A stretch of 64,000 nt of DNA from Streptomyces antibioticus. Its GTDB lineage: Bacteria > Actinomycetota > Actinomycetes > Streptomycetales > Streptomycetaceae. The position numbers and the translations under genes are program-made. The stretch is from the NCBI RefSeq assembly GCF_001514065.1, contig NZ_KQ948432.1, positions 141,632-205,631 on the forward strand. Reading direction: 5' to 3'. The notes beneath the pieces were generated by a model that made no database searches, had not been told where the DNA came from, and worked only from the letters and a program-made list of their open reading frames with translations. This document shows positions 6,752 through 14,889 of the stretch, piece by piece; the first letter of the stretch is position 1; each line of letters opens with the position of its first letter.

Positions 6752-8581
6752 TTGCCGAGCAAGTCTTCCGCGCGCCTCGCCGCGCTCACCGTCGCCGCCA
6801 TGTGCTCCGCCGCGTCCACGGTCGTCCTGACCTCCCCCGCGCACGCGGACTCCGTGCGCATCCATGACATCCAGGGCACGACCCGGATATCCCCGTACGC
6901 CGGCCAGAAGGTCGCGGACGTCTCCGGCATCGTCACCGGTATCCGTACGTACGGTTCGTCCAAGGGCTTCTGGATCCAGGACCCGAACGCGGACGACAAC
7001 CCGGCCACCAGTGAGGGCGTGTTCGTCTTCACCAGCTCCACCCCGAAGGGCGTCGCCGTCGGCGACCTCGTCACGGTCTCCGGCACGGTCTCGGAGTACG
7101 TCCCCGGCGGCACCTCCTCCGGCAACCAGTCGATCACCGAGATCACCAAGCCGACCACCACGGTCGTCTCCAGCGGCAACGCCGTCCCGGCCCCCGTGGT
7201 CGTGGACGCCAGGTCGGTCCCGGCCGCCTACGTCCCGGCCGGTGACGCCGCCGCGGGCAACTCGATCAACGGCCTGACCCTGGAGCCGTCGAAGTACGCC
7301 CTGGACTACTACGAGTCCCTGGAGGGCGAGAACGTCCAGGTCGCCGACACCCGCGTGGTCGGCGCCAGCGACCCGTACACCGAGCTGTGGGTGACGGTGA
7401 AGCCGCGCGAGAACGCCAACCGCCGCGGCGGCACCGTCTACGGCTCCTACGACGCCCAGAACACCGGCCGGCTCCAGATCCAGTCGCTCGGCCCGACCTC
7501 CGCCTTCCCGAAGGCGAACGTCGGCGACGTCCTGGAGGGCGCCACCGCCGGTCCGCTGGACTACAACCAGTTCGGCGGCTACACCCTCGTCGCCAACACG
7601 ATCGGCACGCTGAAGAGCGGCGGCACCGAGCGCGAGACGACCGAGAAGCAGAAGCGCGGCGAGCTCGCGGTCGCGACGTACAACGTCGAGAACCTCGACC
7701 CGTCCGACGACACCTTCGCCGCGCACGCCGCCGCGATCGTGAACAACCTTCAGTCGCCCGACATCGTGTCCCTGGAGGAGATCCAGGACAACAACGGCGC
7801 GACCAACGACGGTACGGTCGCCGCCGACCAGACGGTGCAGAAGCTGATCGACGCGATCACGGCCGCGGGCGGCCCGACGTACGACTGGCGCTCCATCGAC
7901 CCGACGAACGGCACGGACGGCGGCGAGCCGGGCGGCAACATCCGCCAGGTGTTCCTGTTCAACCCGGAGCGGGTCTCCTTCACCGACCGCGCGGGCGGCG
8001 ACGCCACCACGGCCGTCGGGGTGACGAGGGAGCGCAGCAAGGCGGCCCTGACGGTCTCCCCCGGCCGCATCGACCCGGCGAACGAGGCCTGGACGTCCAG
8101 CCGCAAGCCGCTGGTCGGCGAGTTCGTCTTCCGCGGCCGCACGGTCTTCGTGATCGCCAACCACTTCAACTCCAAGGGCGGCGACTACGGTCTGACCTCG
8201 GCGACCCAGCCGGTGCCGCGCAGCTCGGAGGTGCAGCGACACAAGCAGGCCACCCTGGTCAACGCGTTCGTCAAGGACATCCTCGACACCCAGAAGAACG
8301 CGGACGTCATCGCGCTCGGCGACATCAACGACTTCGAGTTCTCCGACACCGCCAAGATCCTGGAGACGGACGGCGCCCTGTGGTCGGCGATCAAGTCGCT
8401 GCCGAGGAGCGAGCGTTACTCGTACGTCTACCAGGGCAACACCCAGGTCCTGGACCAGATCCTGGTCTCCCCGTCGATCCGGCGCGGCTGTGACTTCGAG
8501 TACGACAGCGTGCACGTCAACTCGGAGTTCAACGACCAGATCAGCGACCACGACCCGCAGGTCCTGCGCTTCAAGCCGTAA
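6752..8581 (+). CDS. Secreted endonuclease/exonuclease/phosphatase-family nuclease
   Basis: A 609-residue exported nuclease-like protein. The signal peptide is residues 1-32 (cleavage after AHA). Residues ~35-290 form an OB-fold-like N-terminal region typical of ExeM/NucH-type extracellular nucleases. Residues ~305-609 are the EEP catalytic domain, with TYNVENL, IVSLEEIQDNNG (catalytic Glu), NHFNSKGGD, GDINDFEFSD and the terminal SDHDPQV motif all intact. The TTG start at 6752 is chosen because GGAGGG precedes it by 7 nt and the signal peptide begins there. Likely role: degradation of extracellular DNA for nutrients or during development. Confidence 0.88.
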   Translation: MPSKSSARLAALTVAAMCSAASTVVLTSPAHADSVRIHDIQGTTRISPYAGQKVADVSGIVTGIRTYGSSKGFWIQDPNADDNPATSEGVFVFTSSTPKGVAVGDLVTVSGTVSEYVPGGTSSGNQSITEITKPTTTVVSSGNAVPAPVVVDARSVPAAYVPAGDAAAGNSINGLTLEPSKYALDYYESLEGENVQVADTRVVGASDPYTELWVTVKPRENANRRGGTVYGSYDAQNTGRLQIQSLGPTSAFPKANVGDVLEGATAGPLDYNQFGGYTLVANTIGTLKSGGTERETTEKQKRGELAVATYNVENLDPSDDTFAAHAAAIVNNLQSPDIVSLEEIQDNNGATNDGTVAADQTVQKLIDAITAAGGPTYDWRSIDPTNGTDGGEPGGNIRQVFLFNPERVSFTDRAGGDATTAVGVTRERSKAALTVSPGRIDPANEAWTSSRKPLVGEFVFRGRTVFVIANHFNSKGGDYGLTSATQPVPRSSEVQRHKQATLVNAFVKDILDTQKNADVIALGDINDFEFSDTAKILETDGALWSAIKSLPRSERYSYVYQGNTQVLDQILVSPSIRRGCDFEYDSVHVNSEFNDQISDHDPQVLRFKP

Positions 8582-8599
8582 CCGGAACAGTGCTCCAAC

Positions 8600-8632
8600 A
8601 GGCCCGGCTGGACGACGAGTTCAGCCGGGCCT
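8600..8632 (+). terminator. Terminator after the nuclease gene
   Basis: A perfect 11-bp stem (AGGCCCGGCTG 8600-8610 with CAGCCGGGCCT 8622-8632) and an 11-nt loop lie between the convergent nuclease and ABM-protein stops, so it can serve both strands. Confidence 0.7.
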
Positions 8633-8639
8633 GGCTGCG

Positions 8640-9341
8640 TCAGCCGGGCAGCAGCCCGAGCACGTGCTCGTACCGGCTGACGGTGCTGCTCTTCACCCCC
8701 GGCCAGTTCTGGACCCGCTTCCACAGCTCGGTCGCCGAGCCGACGCCGTCGCCAGGGGCGGCCAGGGCGTCGATGTGGGCCTGGGCGGTCTGCCACTCGG
8801 CGTAGTTGAGGACGCGGGTGCCGTCGGTGCCGAGGTGGAAGTGGGCCGCGATGCCACCGGGGTGCGGGGCCGGCTCGCTCTCCAGCGCCTCGAAGACGGC
8901 GTCGACCCAGGCGCGCTGCCGCTGCGGATCGGGCCCTTCGAACTCGACCTCGACGATGACGACGCATCCCGGCACACGCGTGTCGCCCTCCTGGGCGAGG
9001 CTGCGATAGCGGCGGAAGCGATCGAGCCGGACCCGCTCGATGCCCGGTACGGCGGTGTCGACCTCGTCGACGCGCTCCTGCCGCCGGGTCTTCACGAACG
9101 CCTCGTACGCCGACTCGCTCGTCCACTGCGAGTGGTGCAGCAGGGTGGAGCCGTCGTCGCCGGCGTAGACGTGGTAGCCGAGCAGACCGGCGGCCGGCCA
9201 GTCCCGGCGTTCCCAGGTCCGCGCGATCGCGTCCACCGCCAGGCGCTGCCGCTCGGGAGTGCCGACGCGCCAGGTGCTGAAGAAGGGCGCTCCGACGCGC
9301 GGGTCGGTCAGGTCGGGATGGTCGCCGGTACGACGGGTCAT
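8640..9341 (-). CDS. Double antibiotic-biosynthesis-monooxygenase (ABM) domain protein
   Basis: A 233-residue soluble protein made of two ABM ferredoxin-like domains (about residues 20-110 and 120-215). Each has the typical pattern of a strand, helix and a W-centred strand (YHVYAGDDGSTLLHHSQWTS; FHLGTDGTRVLNYAEWQTA). ABM proteins include small cofactor-free monooxygenases and haem-degrading enzymes; tandem copies fold like the homodimer. There is no biosynthetic cluster beside it, so a general quinone- or haem-related role is as likely as antibiotic synthesis. Confidence 0.82.
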   Translation of the reverse strand: MTRRTGDHPDLTDPRVGAPFFSTWRVGTPERQRLAVDAIARTWERRDWPAAGLLGYHVYAGDDGSTLLHHSQWTSESAYEAFVKTRRQERVDEVDTAVPGIERVRLDRFRRYRSLAQEGDTRVPGCVVIVEVEFEGPDPQRQRAWVDAVFEALESEPAPHPGGIAAHFHLGTDGTRVLNYAEWQTAQAHIDALAAPGDGVGSATELWKRVQNWPGVKSSTVSRYEHVLGLLPG

Positions 9342-9414
9342 GTCGGTCTCCGCAGATTCGAGTGCCGATGCGTGTACCGACGACCCTCCAACCTCAACCG
9401 CGATTCAGGTCAAG

Positions 9415-9978
9415 TCACCTCTTGGGGTACCGCCAAGACACCACGACCACCGCGGCGAGGGCCGCGCCGATGACGAGCGCCGGGCGCGGATGCCGGATCG
9501 CCGCCTGGACCACGGGCCGGGCGGGCTGCGGAACGCCGTGCTCGACCCGGTGCCGCAGCTCGTGACCGGTCTTCGCCGCCCGGTCCTGTGTCTGACGGCC
9601 GGTCCTCGTGGCCCGGTCCTGGACCTTGTGGCCGGCCTGCGTGGCCTTGTCCTGCACCGTGTGACGGGCCTGTGCGGCCCGGTCGTGCAGGGTGTGGCCG
9701 GCGTGCGTGGCCTTGTCGTGGGCCGTGTGGCCGGCCTGCGCCGCGGTGCTGCGCAGCTGCACGGTCATCGCGCCCGCCTTGTCCCTGAGGTCGGCCGCCC
9801 GCGCCCGCGCTCGGCCCTTCACGTCCATCTTTCCTGCCAACTCCTCCACTGTGTCGCCGAGTTGACTGCGGGTCCGCTCGATCTGCTCGCGCAGCTCCTC
9901 GGGCCCCTTGACCCCGCTGCCCTGGGCTTCGCTGCCCTGGGCTTCGCTGCCCACACCCGGCGTCGTCCGGTCCGTCAT
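9415..9978 (-). CDS. DUF3618 protein with 11-residue amphipathic repeats
   Basis: A 187-residue protein. Residues ~25-60 are the DUF3618 motif (LREQIERTRSQLGDTVEELAGKMDVK). Residues ~85-150 hold about six 11-residue repeats of the type KATHAGHTLHD / RAAQARHTVQD / KATQAGHKVQD, like the helical repeats of LEA-type stress proteins. A membrane helix (PALVIGAALAAVVVVSW) ends the protein. The start overlaps the holin-like gene stop by 4 nt. Together they suggest an envelope-associated structural or stress protein. The function is unknown. Confidence 0.85.
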   Translation of the reverse strand: MTDRTTPGVGSEAQGSEAQGSGVKGPEELREQIERTRSQLGDTVEELAGKMDVKGRARARAADLRDKAGAMTVQLRSTAAQAGHTAHDKATHAGHTLHDRAAQARHTVQDKATQAGHKVQDRATRTGRQTQDRAAKTGHELRHRVEHGVPQPARPVVQAAIRHPRPALVIGAALAAVVVVSWRYPKR

Positions 9979-10385
9979 CGATGCGCCCTTTCCCTGATCT
10001 CCTCGACATCGGCCCTGACGCTGCCCAAGGCCTCCTCGGGCGTGGGGGGTGCGGCGCGGCGGAGCTGGGCGCGGCCGCGTGCGGCCAGCAGGGCGGCGGT
10101 CGCGAACAGCACGGCCGTCACGATGAGCGCCGCGGCCCAGACGGGCAGCGTCAGGGAGAGGGCGGCGGCGGCCGTGGCGGAGAGGGCGAGCAGGCCGGCG
10201 TAGGCGACCGCGCCGGCGGCGCCGATCATGCCGCCGCCGCGTCCGGCCCGCCGCCCCTTCTCGGCGAGCTCCTCCTTGGCGAGGGCCACTTCCTGCCGTA
10301 CGAGCTGGGAGAGCTGCTCGGTGGCCTGGCCGACGAGTTCGCCCACGGAGTGCTGGGCTTGCCCGGGCTCCTGGGTCTGGGTCAC
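9975..10385 (-). CDS. Phage-holin-like (DUF1469) membrane protein
   Basis: A 136-residue protein with an amphipathic N-terminal helix (QLSQLVRQEVALAKEELAEKG), then two membrane segments (about residues 55-75 and 80-100) and a short charged C-terminus. This is the layout of the DUF1469 / holin III superfamily common in actinobacteria. Lytic function is not implied: no phage genes are near, and the stable partner is the DUF3618 gene, with which it overlaps by 4 nt. Confidence 0.85.
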   Translation of the reverse strand: MTQTQEPGQAQHSVGELVGQATEQLSQLVRQEVALAKEELAEKGRRAGRGGGMIGAAGAVAYAGLLALSATAAAALSLTLPVWAAALIVTAVLFATAALLAARGRAQLRRAAPPTPEEALGSVRADVEEIRERAHR

Positions 10386-10438
10386 GGTGTCCGCCTCCTC
10401 TCGGTTTCGGACCGTCCGAGTACCCGGACCCGCCCCCG

Positions 10439-11110
10439 CTACCCCTGCGAACCGGCCTCCGGCCCGCGTTCGCCCAGCCTCGCCAACTGCGTCTGGAACC
10501 AGTCGAGGCGTGCCTGCAACAGGGCGGCCTCCGCGGCGAGTTCGGAGACGCCGAGGTCCGCCGTCGCCGTGCTCCCGCTGCCCGCCACGACCCGCAGTCC
10601 CTCCCCCGCCAGCCGCGCGAAGGAGGCGAGCGAGACGGACGTACGGCCCCGCAGGCAGGCCGCGCAGGACGGGGCGAGGCCGCGCCAGCCCGGCCTGCCC
10701 CAGCCGGCGTCGGCGAGGGCGGCGGCGGTCGCACCGCAGGCGCAGGGGCCGACGGTGGCGGTGCGGACGCGCTGGCGGGCGTAGCGGTAGCCGAGTTCGA
10801 AGCGGAGGTAGCGGCCGAGGACGGAGACCTCCAGCAGGACGGCGGCGCGGTGCTCGGCGGTGCAGAGCAGCGCCTCGGCCGTCGTACGGTCGTGGACGCA
10901 GTGGAAGCCGCAGTCGCAGCGGCGGTGCGGTGCCGGGTGCCGCAGGCCGTAGACGCAGGACGCGTCGGCCAGGACCCCGTACGGCAGCGCGCCGCCCAGC
11001 GACACCCCGGTGAACCCGGCCCGGGTGCCGTCGTGGGACAGCACCGGGTGGGCGATCTTGTATCCGGTCGGCGGCTCCGTCGGGCGTTCCTCCGGGAGCC
11101 GGAGCCTCAT
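10439..11110 (-). CDS. Conserved hypothetical protein with Cys-rich zinc-like motifs
   Basis: A 223-residue soluble protein, not recognised by name. The middle part has paired cysteines and histidines (HRRCDCGFHCVHD; GPCACGATAAAL; PSCAACLRGR) that look like a zinc-bound fold. The N-terminal KIAHPVLSHDGTRAGFTGV resembles small Streptomyces proteins of unknown role. The last 60 residues look helical or coiled-coil. The ATG at 11110 overlaps the stop of the tiny upstream gene by 4 nt, so translation is coupled. Confidence 0.78.
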   Translation of the reverse strand: MRLRLPEERPTEPPTGYKIAHPVLSHDGTRAGFTGVSLGGALPYGVLADASCVYGLRHPAPHRRCDCGFHCVHDRTTAEALLCTAEHRAAVLLEVSVLGRYLRFELGYRYARQRVRTATVGPCACGATAAALADAGWGRPGWRGLAPSCAACLRGRTSVSLASFARLAGEGLRVVAGSGSTATADLGVSELAAEAALLQARLDWFQTQLARLGERGPEAGSQG

Positions 11111-11235
11111 CGGGCGGCCGGCACCTCTTCGGGCGCCTTCAGTTCCTCGATCTCCTCGGGGAGTTCCAGCGCGGGTTCCTCCGCGCGGTCCCGCTCTTCC
11201 GCGACTCCGGTGGCGAGTGCCTTGCCGAGCTTCAT
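11107..11235 (-). CDS. Small acidic protein, 42 aa
   Basis: An open frame from ATG 11235 to TGA 11107 encodes MKLGKALATGVAEERDRAEE, then a run of Glu/Leu/Pro residues ending in VPAAR. It overlaps the next gene by ATGA, and it lies at the head of the four-gene unit ending in the DUF3618 gene. The overlap and normal third-position GC bias support a real gene. The short basic head followed by an acidic tail gives no family clue. It may serve mainly to couple translation of the downstream gene. Confidence 0.6.
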   Translation of the reverse strand: MKLGKALATGVAEERDRAEEPALELPEEIEELKAPEEVPAAR

Positions 11236-11400
11236 GACGCCTCCCATGACCAGGGGCCGATGACCGTCCTGGCCATGGTGACCCATGAGGGGCCGATTTG
11301 GACATAGGGCCTACCCCGGCCCCACCTCTCAGCAATGCTTACCAATACATCGTAGAAGAATTAAGTGGAGCTTCACGATGACTGTGCCGAGACTACTCCC

Positions 11401-12303
11401 ATGACGTACTCCGGCTCCCCCGCCCCGCTCTTCGGCCGCGCCCTCTGCGCGATGATCACGCCCTTCACCGAGGGCGGCGCCCTCGATCTGGCCGGGGCGC
11501 AGCGGCTCGCCGAGCGGCTGGTGGCGGAGGGCTGCGACGGCCTGGTCCTGTCCGGCACCACGGGCGAGTCGCCGACCACGTCGGACGCCGAGAAGGCGGA
11601 CCTGGTCCGGGTGGTGCGGGAGGCGGTCGGCACCCGGGCGTCGATCCTCACCGGCATCGGCACCTTCGACACCCGGCACACCGTCGAACTCGCCCTGGAG
11701 GCCGAAAAGGCGGGCGCGGACGGGGTGTTGCTGGTCAGCCCGTACTACAGCAGGCCCCCGCAGGACGCCCTGGAGGCGCACTTCCGCCAGATCGCGGACT
11801 CCTCGGGCCTGCCGATCGCGCTCTACGACATCCCCGGCCGCACCGGCACCCGCATCGAGCCCGACACCCTGCTCCGGCTCGCCGAGCATCCGAGGATCGT
11901 CGCGGTCAAGGACTGCTCCTACGACTTCCTCGCCGCCCAGAAGGTCATCGCCCGCACGGAGTTGGCGTACTACGCGGGCTGCGACGAGCACAACCTCGCG
12001 CTGTACGCGGTCGGCGGTGCGGGGTACATCAGCACGGTGGCGAACGTAGCCCCGGCCCAACTCCGCGCTGTCCTGGACGCGTTCGACGCGGGCGACACGG
12101 CGGAGGCGGCCCGCCTCCAGCAACAGGCCACGCCTCTCATCGAGTTGATGATGTCGGCTGGCCTGCCCGGCACGGTGACGGCGAAGGCCCTGCTGGCCGA
12201 ACTGGGCCTGCCCGCGGGCCCGGTCCGCGCACCGCTGCTGCCCGCCGGCCGGGGGGCGGTCGACGGGCTGCTGGCGGCGTACGAAGAGCTTCGCCGAAGC
12301 TGA
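11401..12303 (+). CDS. dapA: Dihydrodipicolinate synthase family protein (DapA paralogue)
   Basis: A 300-residue TIM-barrel aldolase. The N-terminal SGTTGESPTTSDAEK contains the TTGES substrate-binding motif, YYSRPPQ the catalytic Tyr, and VAVKDCSYD the Schiff-base Lys in strand 6. GRTGTR matches the pyruvate-binding Arg region. The enzyme condenses pyruvate with aspartate semialdehyde in lysine/diaminopimelate synthesis, and dapD lies 2.6 kb away. Streptomyces commonly carry several paralogues and some act on other aldehydes, so the substrate is not certain. The ATG at 11401 gives family length; an in-frame GTG at 11365 would add 12 residues. Confidence 0.85.
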   Translation: MTYSGSPAPLFGRALCAMITPFTEGGALDLAGAQRLAERLVAEGCDGLVLSGTTGESPTTSDAEKADLVRVVREAVGTRASILTGIGTFDTRHTVELALEAEKAGADGVLLVSPYYSRPPQDALEAHFRQIADSSGLPIALYDIPGRTGTRIEPDTLLRLAEHPRIVAVKDCSYDFLAAQKVIARTELAYYAGCDEHNLALYAVGGAGYISTVANVAPAQLRAVLDAFDAGDTAEAARLQQQATPLIELMMSAGLPGTVTAKALLAELGLPAGPVRAPLLPAGRGAVDGLLAAYEELRRS

Positions 12304-12332
12304 ATCAGCGCTCAGCCGTCAGCGCGCAGCCG

Positions 12333-13550
12333 TCAGCGCTCCGCGAAGACCGGCTCCCAGGCCAGACGCTGGGGACCGTCGTCCGGATCGCGCACGCCGC
12401 TCAGGACCACGACCTTGTCGCTGCCGATCGTGACGAGGACGAGGTGGTCCTTGTAGCCGGCGTTCTTGAGGGGTGTGGTGCGTTCCCAGGCGATGAGGCG
12501 GTGGTCGTCGACCCAGGCGAGCAGTTGGCCACCGCGGACCTTGGTGATCTCCTTGCCGGTGAGGGGGTTCCGGATCGAGGAGTAGGACTTGCCGGGGAGC
12601 TTCTTGCCCATGTTGACCTCTTTGGTCAGACCGAGGGCGGCCAGCTCTCCGTTCGGGGAGATCCGGGCCGGGACGTCCCAGCGCAGGTACTTCTCCTTCG
12701 CGGGCGCGGTGATCTTCTTGCCGGAGAGGTTGTAGAACTCCTCCATGCCGTCGTTGCCGCCGACGACCTGGGCGTACACCGCCTTGTCGTCGTCGGTGAA
12801 GGCGAAGTCGGCGCGGCTCGGGACGTCACGGTTCGGCTTGATCTGCCACCAGGATCCGTTGTGGCTCTCCAGGTCGAAGATCATGTACCCGGACCGGGAG
12901 GTACCGCCTTCCATGAACGCCGGGTCCACGCCCCCGCTGCCGTTCTCGACCCTGACGCGCACGTCGGGGTGCTCGTCGTACGTCGTGATGACCAGCTTGG
13001 TCCCGTCGTGGGAGAACGCCAGCCCGCCGGCCCCCGTCCTGACGTCGAACCACTGCTTGACCTTCCCTGTCGTGAGGTCGAGCAGCCCGAACCGGGAGGC
13101 GGGCAGGGTCCGTTCGATGACGGCGGCGGTCTTGGCGCCGGGTGCGACAGCGACGTAGGACCAGCGGTTGTCCTTCTTGTACCGGCCGGTCGAGGGGTCG
13201 AGGAGTCGGTAGGTCCGTTCGGCGACCCCGTCGCCCTTGCCGGTCTTCCTGGTCGCCGTCGTGTAGTAGGCGGCGACCACGGTCCGCCCGGCCGAGATTG
13301 CCGTCACCGGCAGCGAGTGCCCCCCGGTCACCCCGCTCGGGCGTACGTCGTCCCGGCCGCCGGAGACCAGCTGCGGCACCGCTACCGAGACCGCGACCAC
13401 GGCCGCGGTGGCCGCCGCCACGGACGCGAAAGTACGGGTCCGCCGGCGCCGGCGCTCGGCCAGCACGCGGTCGGCGAACCCCGGTGCCGCCGGCTCCTGT
13501 TCACCGGCCAGGTCCCGCAGGGAGTCACGCACGAGTTCCTCGACGTTCAC
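12333..13550 (-). CDS. Membrane-anchored beta-propeller-like protein, partner of the ECF sigma factor
   Basis: A 405-residue protein with a ~40-residue cytoplasmic head (MNVEELVRDSLRDLAGEQEP, basic RRRRRTR), one membrane helix (~42-62) and a ~340-residue outer domain with WD/propeller-like strand repeats (DLTTGKVKQWF, LAFSHDGTKLVITTYDE, ISPNGELAALG). The start overlaps the sigma factor stop by 4 nt. Such pairs usually act as sigma and anti-sigma or sensor. The head lacks the HxxxCxxC motif of zinc anti-sigma factors, so anti-sigma action is inferred only from position and topology. Confidence 0.8.
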   Translation of the reverse strand: MNVEELVRDSLRDLAGEQEPAAPGFADRVLAERRRRRTRTFASVAAATAAVVAVSVAVPQLVSGGRDDVRPSGVTGGHSLPVTAISAGRTVVAAYYTTATRKTGKGDGVAERTYRLLDPSTGRYKKDNRWSYVAVAPGAKTAAVIERTLPASRFGLLDLTTGKVKQWFDVRTGAGGLAFSHDGTKLVITTYDEHPDVRVRVENGSGGVDPAFMEGGTSRSGYMIFDLESHNGSWWQIKPNRDVPSRADFAFTDDDKAVYAQVVGGNDGMEEFYNLSGKKITAPAKEKYLRWDVPARISPNGELAALGLTKEVNMGKKLPGKSYSSIRNPLTGKEITKVRGGQLLAWVDDHRLIAWERTTPLKNAGYKDHLVLVTIGSDKVVVLSGVRDPDDGPQRLAWEPVFAER

Positions 13551-14095
13551 GGACGTACCTCCACGGGTGCGTAGTCACGGGACGGCCGGCTCGGGGTGTT
13601 CAGGGCGGCCAGTTCGGGCGCGAGGACGCGCAGTCGGGCGAGCGAGCGGTGGGTGGTGGACCGTACGGTGCCGACCGAGCAGCCCAGGATGCGGGCCACG
13701 TCCGCCTCCGGTAGGTCCTCGAAGTAACGCAGTACCAGCACGGTGCGCTGGCGGGCGGTGAGCCGTGCGAGCGCGCCCCGCATCACCAGGCGCACCTCGG
13801 CGGCCGAGGAGTCGTCACCGCCGGTACGGTCCTCCGGCGGCTCGGCGACGCTGAGCTCGCGTCTGGGCCATTTCAGCCGCCAGCGGCTGATCTGCTGCCG
13901 GTAGAGGATCTGCCGGACGTACGCCTCGGGCTCGTCGATGCGGTGCCAGCGGCCGGCCGCCTTGATCAGCGCGTTCTGCAGCAGGTCCTCGCCGGCGTGC
14001 CGGTCCCCGCCGCTGAGCAGCACGGCCGTCTTCAGCAGCGCGGACGACCGGTGCTCCACGAACTCCCGGAAACTGTCCTGCGCCTCGGCATCCAT
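13547..14095 (-). CDS. SigE-family ECF RNA polymerase sigma factor
   Basis: A 182-residue sigma-70 group 4 protein. Region 2 spans about 8-75 (FREFVEHRSSALLKTAVLL, DLLQNALIKAAGRW) and region 4 about 110-160 (ARLTARQRTVLVLRYFEDLPEADVARILGCSVGTVRSTTHRSLARL), with the helix-turn-helix intact. It belongs to the actinobacterial SigE-type subgroup whose members sit with an N-terminally similar membrane partner, as here. ATG at 14095 is chosen because sigma-2 begins a few residues later. Confidence 0.9.
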   Translation of the reverse strand: MDAEAQDSFREFVEHRSSALLKTAVLLSGGDRHAGEDLLQNALIKAAGRWHRIDEPEAYVRQILYRQQISRWRLKWPRRELSVAEPPEDRTGGDDSSAAEVRLVMRGALARLTARQRTVLVLRYFEDLPEADVARILGCSVGTVRSTTHRSLARLRVLAPELAALNTPSRPSRDYAPVEVRP

Positions 14096-14259
14096 CGTCA
14101 CCTTCTCTTCCCCGGGGTGCTCCCCCGGGGCCCGTCCCCGGAACGGACCCGGTGTCCGCCCCCTCTGCCCCTTGTGACGCGCGCGGCCGGGCCCCGCTAT
14201 GCCTGCCGGGCACAGAAATTTCAGCGCCCGGCATCCCACCCCTGTCGTACGGTGAGCCG

Positions 14260-14754
14260 GTGAGCCGCCCTCTGCTCTTCCTCGACGTCGACGGCCCCCT
14301 GAACCCGTACGCGGCCAAGCCGGAGCGCCGCCCCGAGGGTTACACGACGATCCGGGTGGCCCTGCGCCCGGGCCGCCCGCTGCGCGTGTGGCTCAGCCCG
14401 TCCCACGGCCCGGCCCTCCTCTCCCTGCCCTACGACCTGTGCTGGGCGACGACGTGGATGGACGCGGCCAACCGCTGGATCGCCCCGGTCGTCGGACTCC
14501 CCGAGCTCCCCTACGTCGACTTCGGCGACCGTCTCCTCGCCCACCGTCCGGACGGGGTGCACTGGAAGACGGAGGCGATCGTGGCGTACGCCGAGGGCCG
14601 GCCCTTCGCGTGGGTGGACGACGAACAGAGCGCCGCGGACGAGGCGTTCGTCGCCAAGCACCATCCCGGCCTCGCCCTGCTGCACCACGTGGACCCCCGA
14701 ATCGGCCTGCGCGAGCGGGACTTCGCGATGTTGCGGAACGCTGAGCTGAGCTGA
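14260..14754 (+). CDS. HAD-like hydrolase-fold protein
   Basis: A 164-residue protein of the HAD superfamily. LFLDVDGPLNP is motif I (DxD), and FAWVDDEQSA near residue 125 is the acidic motif IV. The region between (WATTWMDAANRWI; VHWKTEAIVAYAEG) matches the HAD domains found in actinobacteria and in some nucleic-acid repair fusions. GTG at 14260 puts motif I at residue 8. A TACGGT hexamer 6 nt upstream could be the -10 of a leaderless promoter. The substrate is unknown. Confidence 0.8.
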   Translation: MSRPLLFLDVDGPLNPYAAKPERRPEGYTTIRVALRPGRPLRVWLSPSHGPALLSLPYDLCWATTWMDAANRWIAPVVGLPELPYVDFGDRLLAHRPDGVHWKTEAIVAYAEGRPFAWVDDEQSAADEAFVAKHHPGLALLHHVDPRIGLRERDFAMLRNAELS

Positions 14755-14823
14755 AGGCGCCTAGCGGACGCCTTCAACTCGCCCTGGCTGCGGCGGGGGC
14801 GTGGGGTGGGCCCTGGGCCCCGA

Positions 14824-14869
14824 AATGAGGCCGCCCTCCCAGGTGGTCCACCGGGAGGGCGGCCTCATT
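14824..14869 (-). terminator. Strong bidirectional terminator between dapD and the HAD gene
   Basis: A perfect 17-bp stem (14824-14840 with 14853-14869) and a 12-nt loop. The outer A/T pairs give U-rich ends on both strands. It lies 21 nt beyond the dapD stop and also follows the convergent HAD gene. Confidence 0.85.
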
Positions 14870-14889
14870 GTCCGAGGTCTCTGATCTGA

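Noticed and set aside
9975-10385. Prophage lysis gene
   Set aside because: The holin-like protein is in a bacterial operon with DUF3618; no endolysin, capsid or integrase gene is near.
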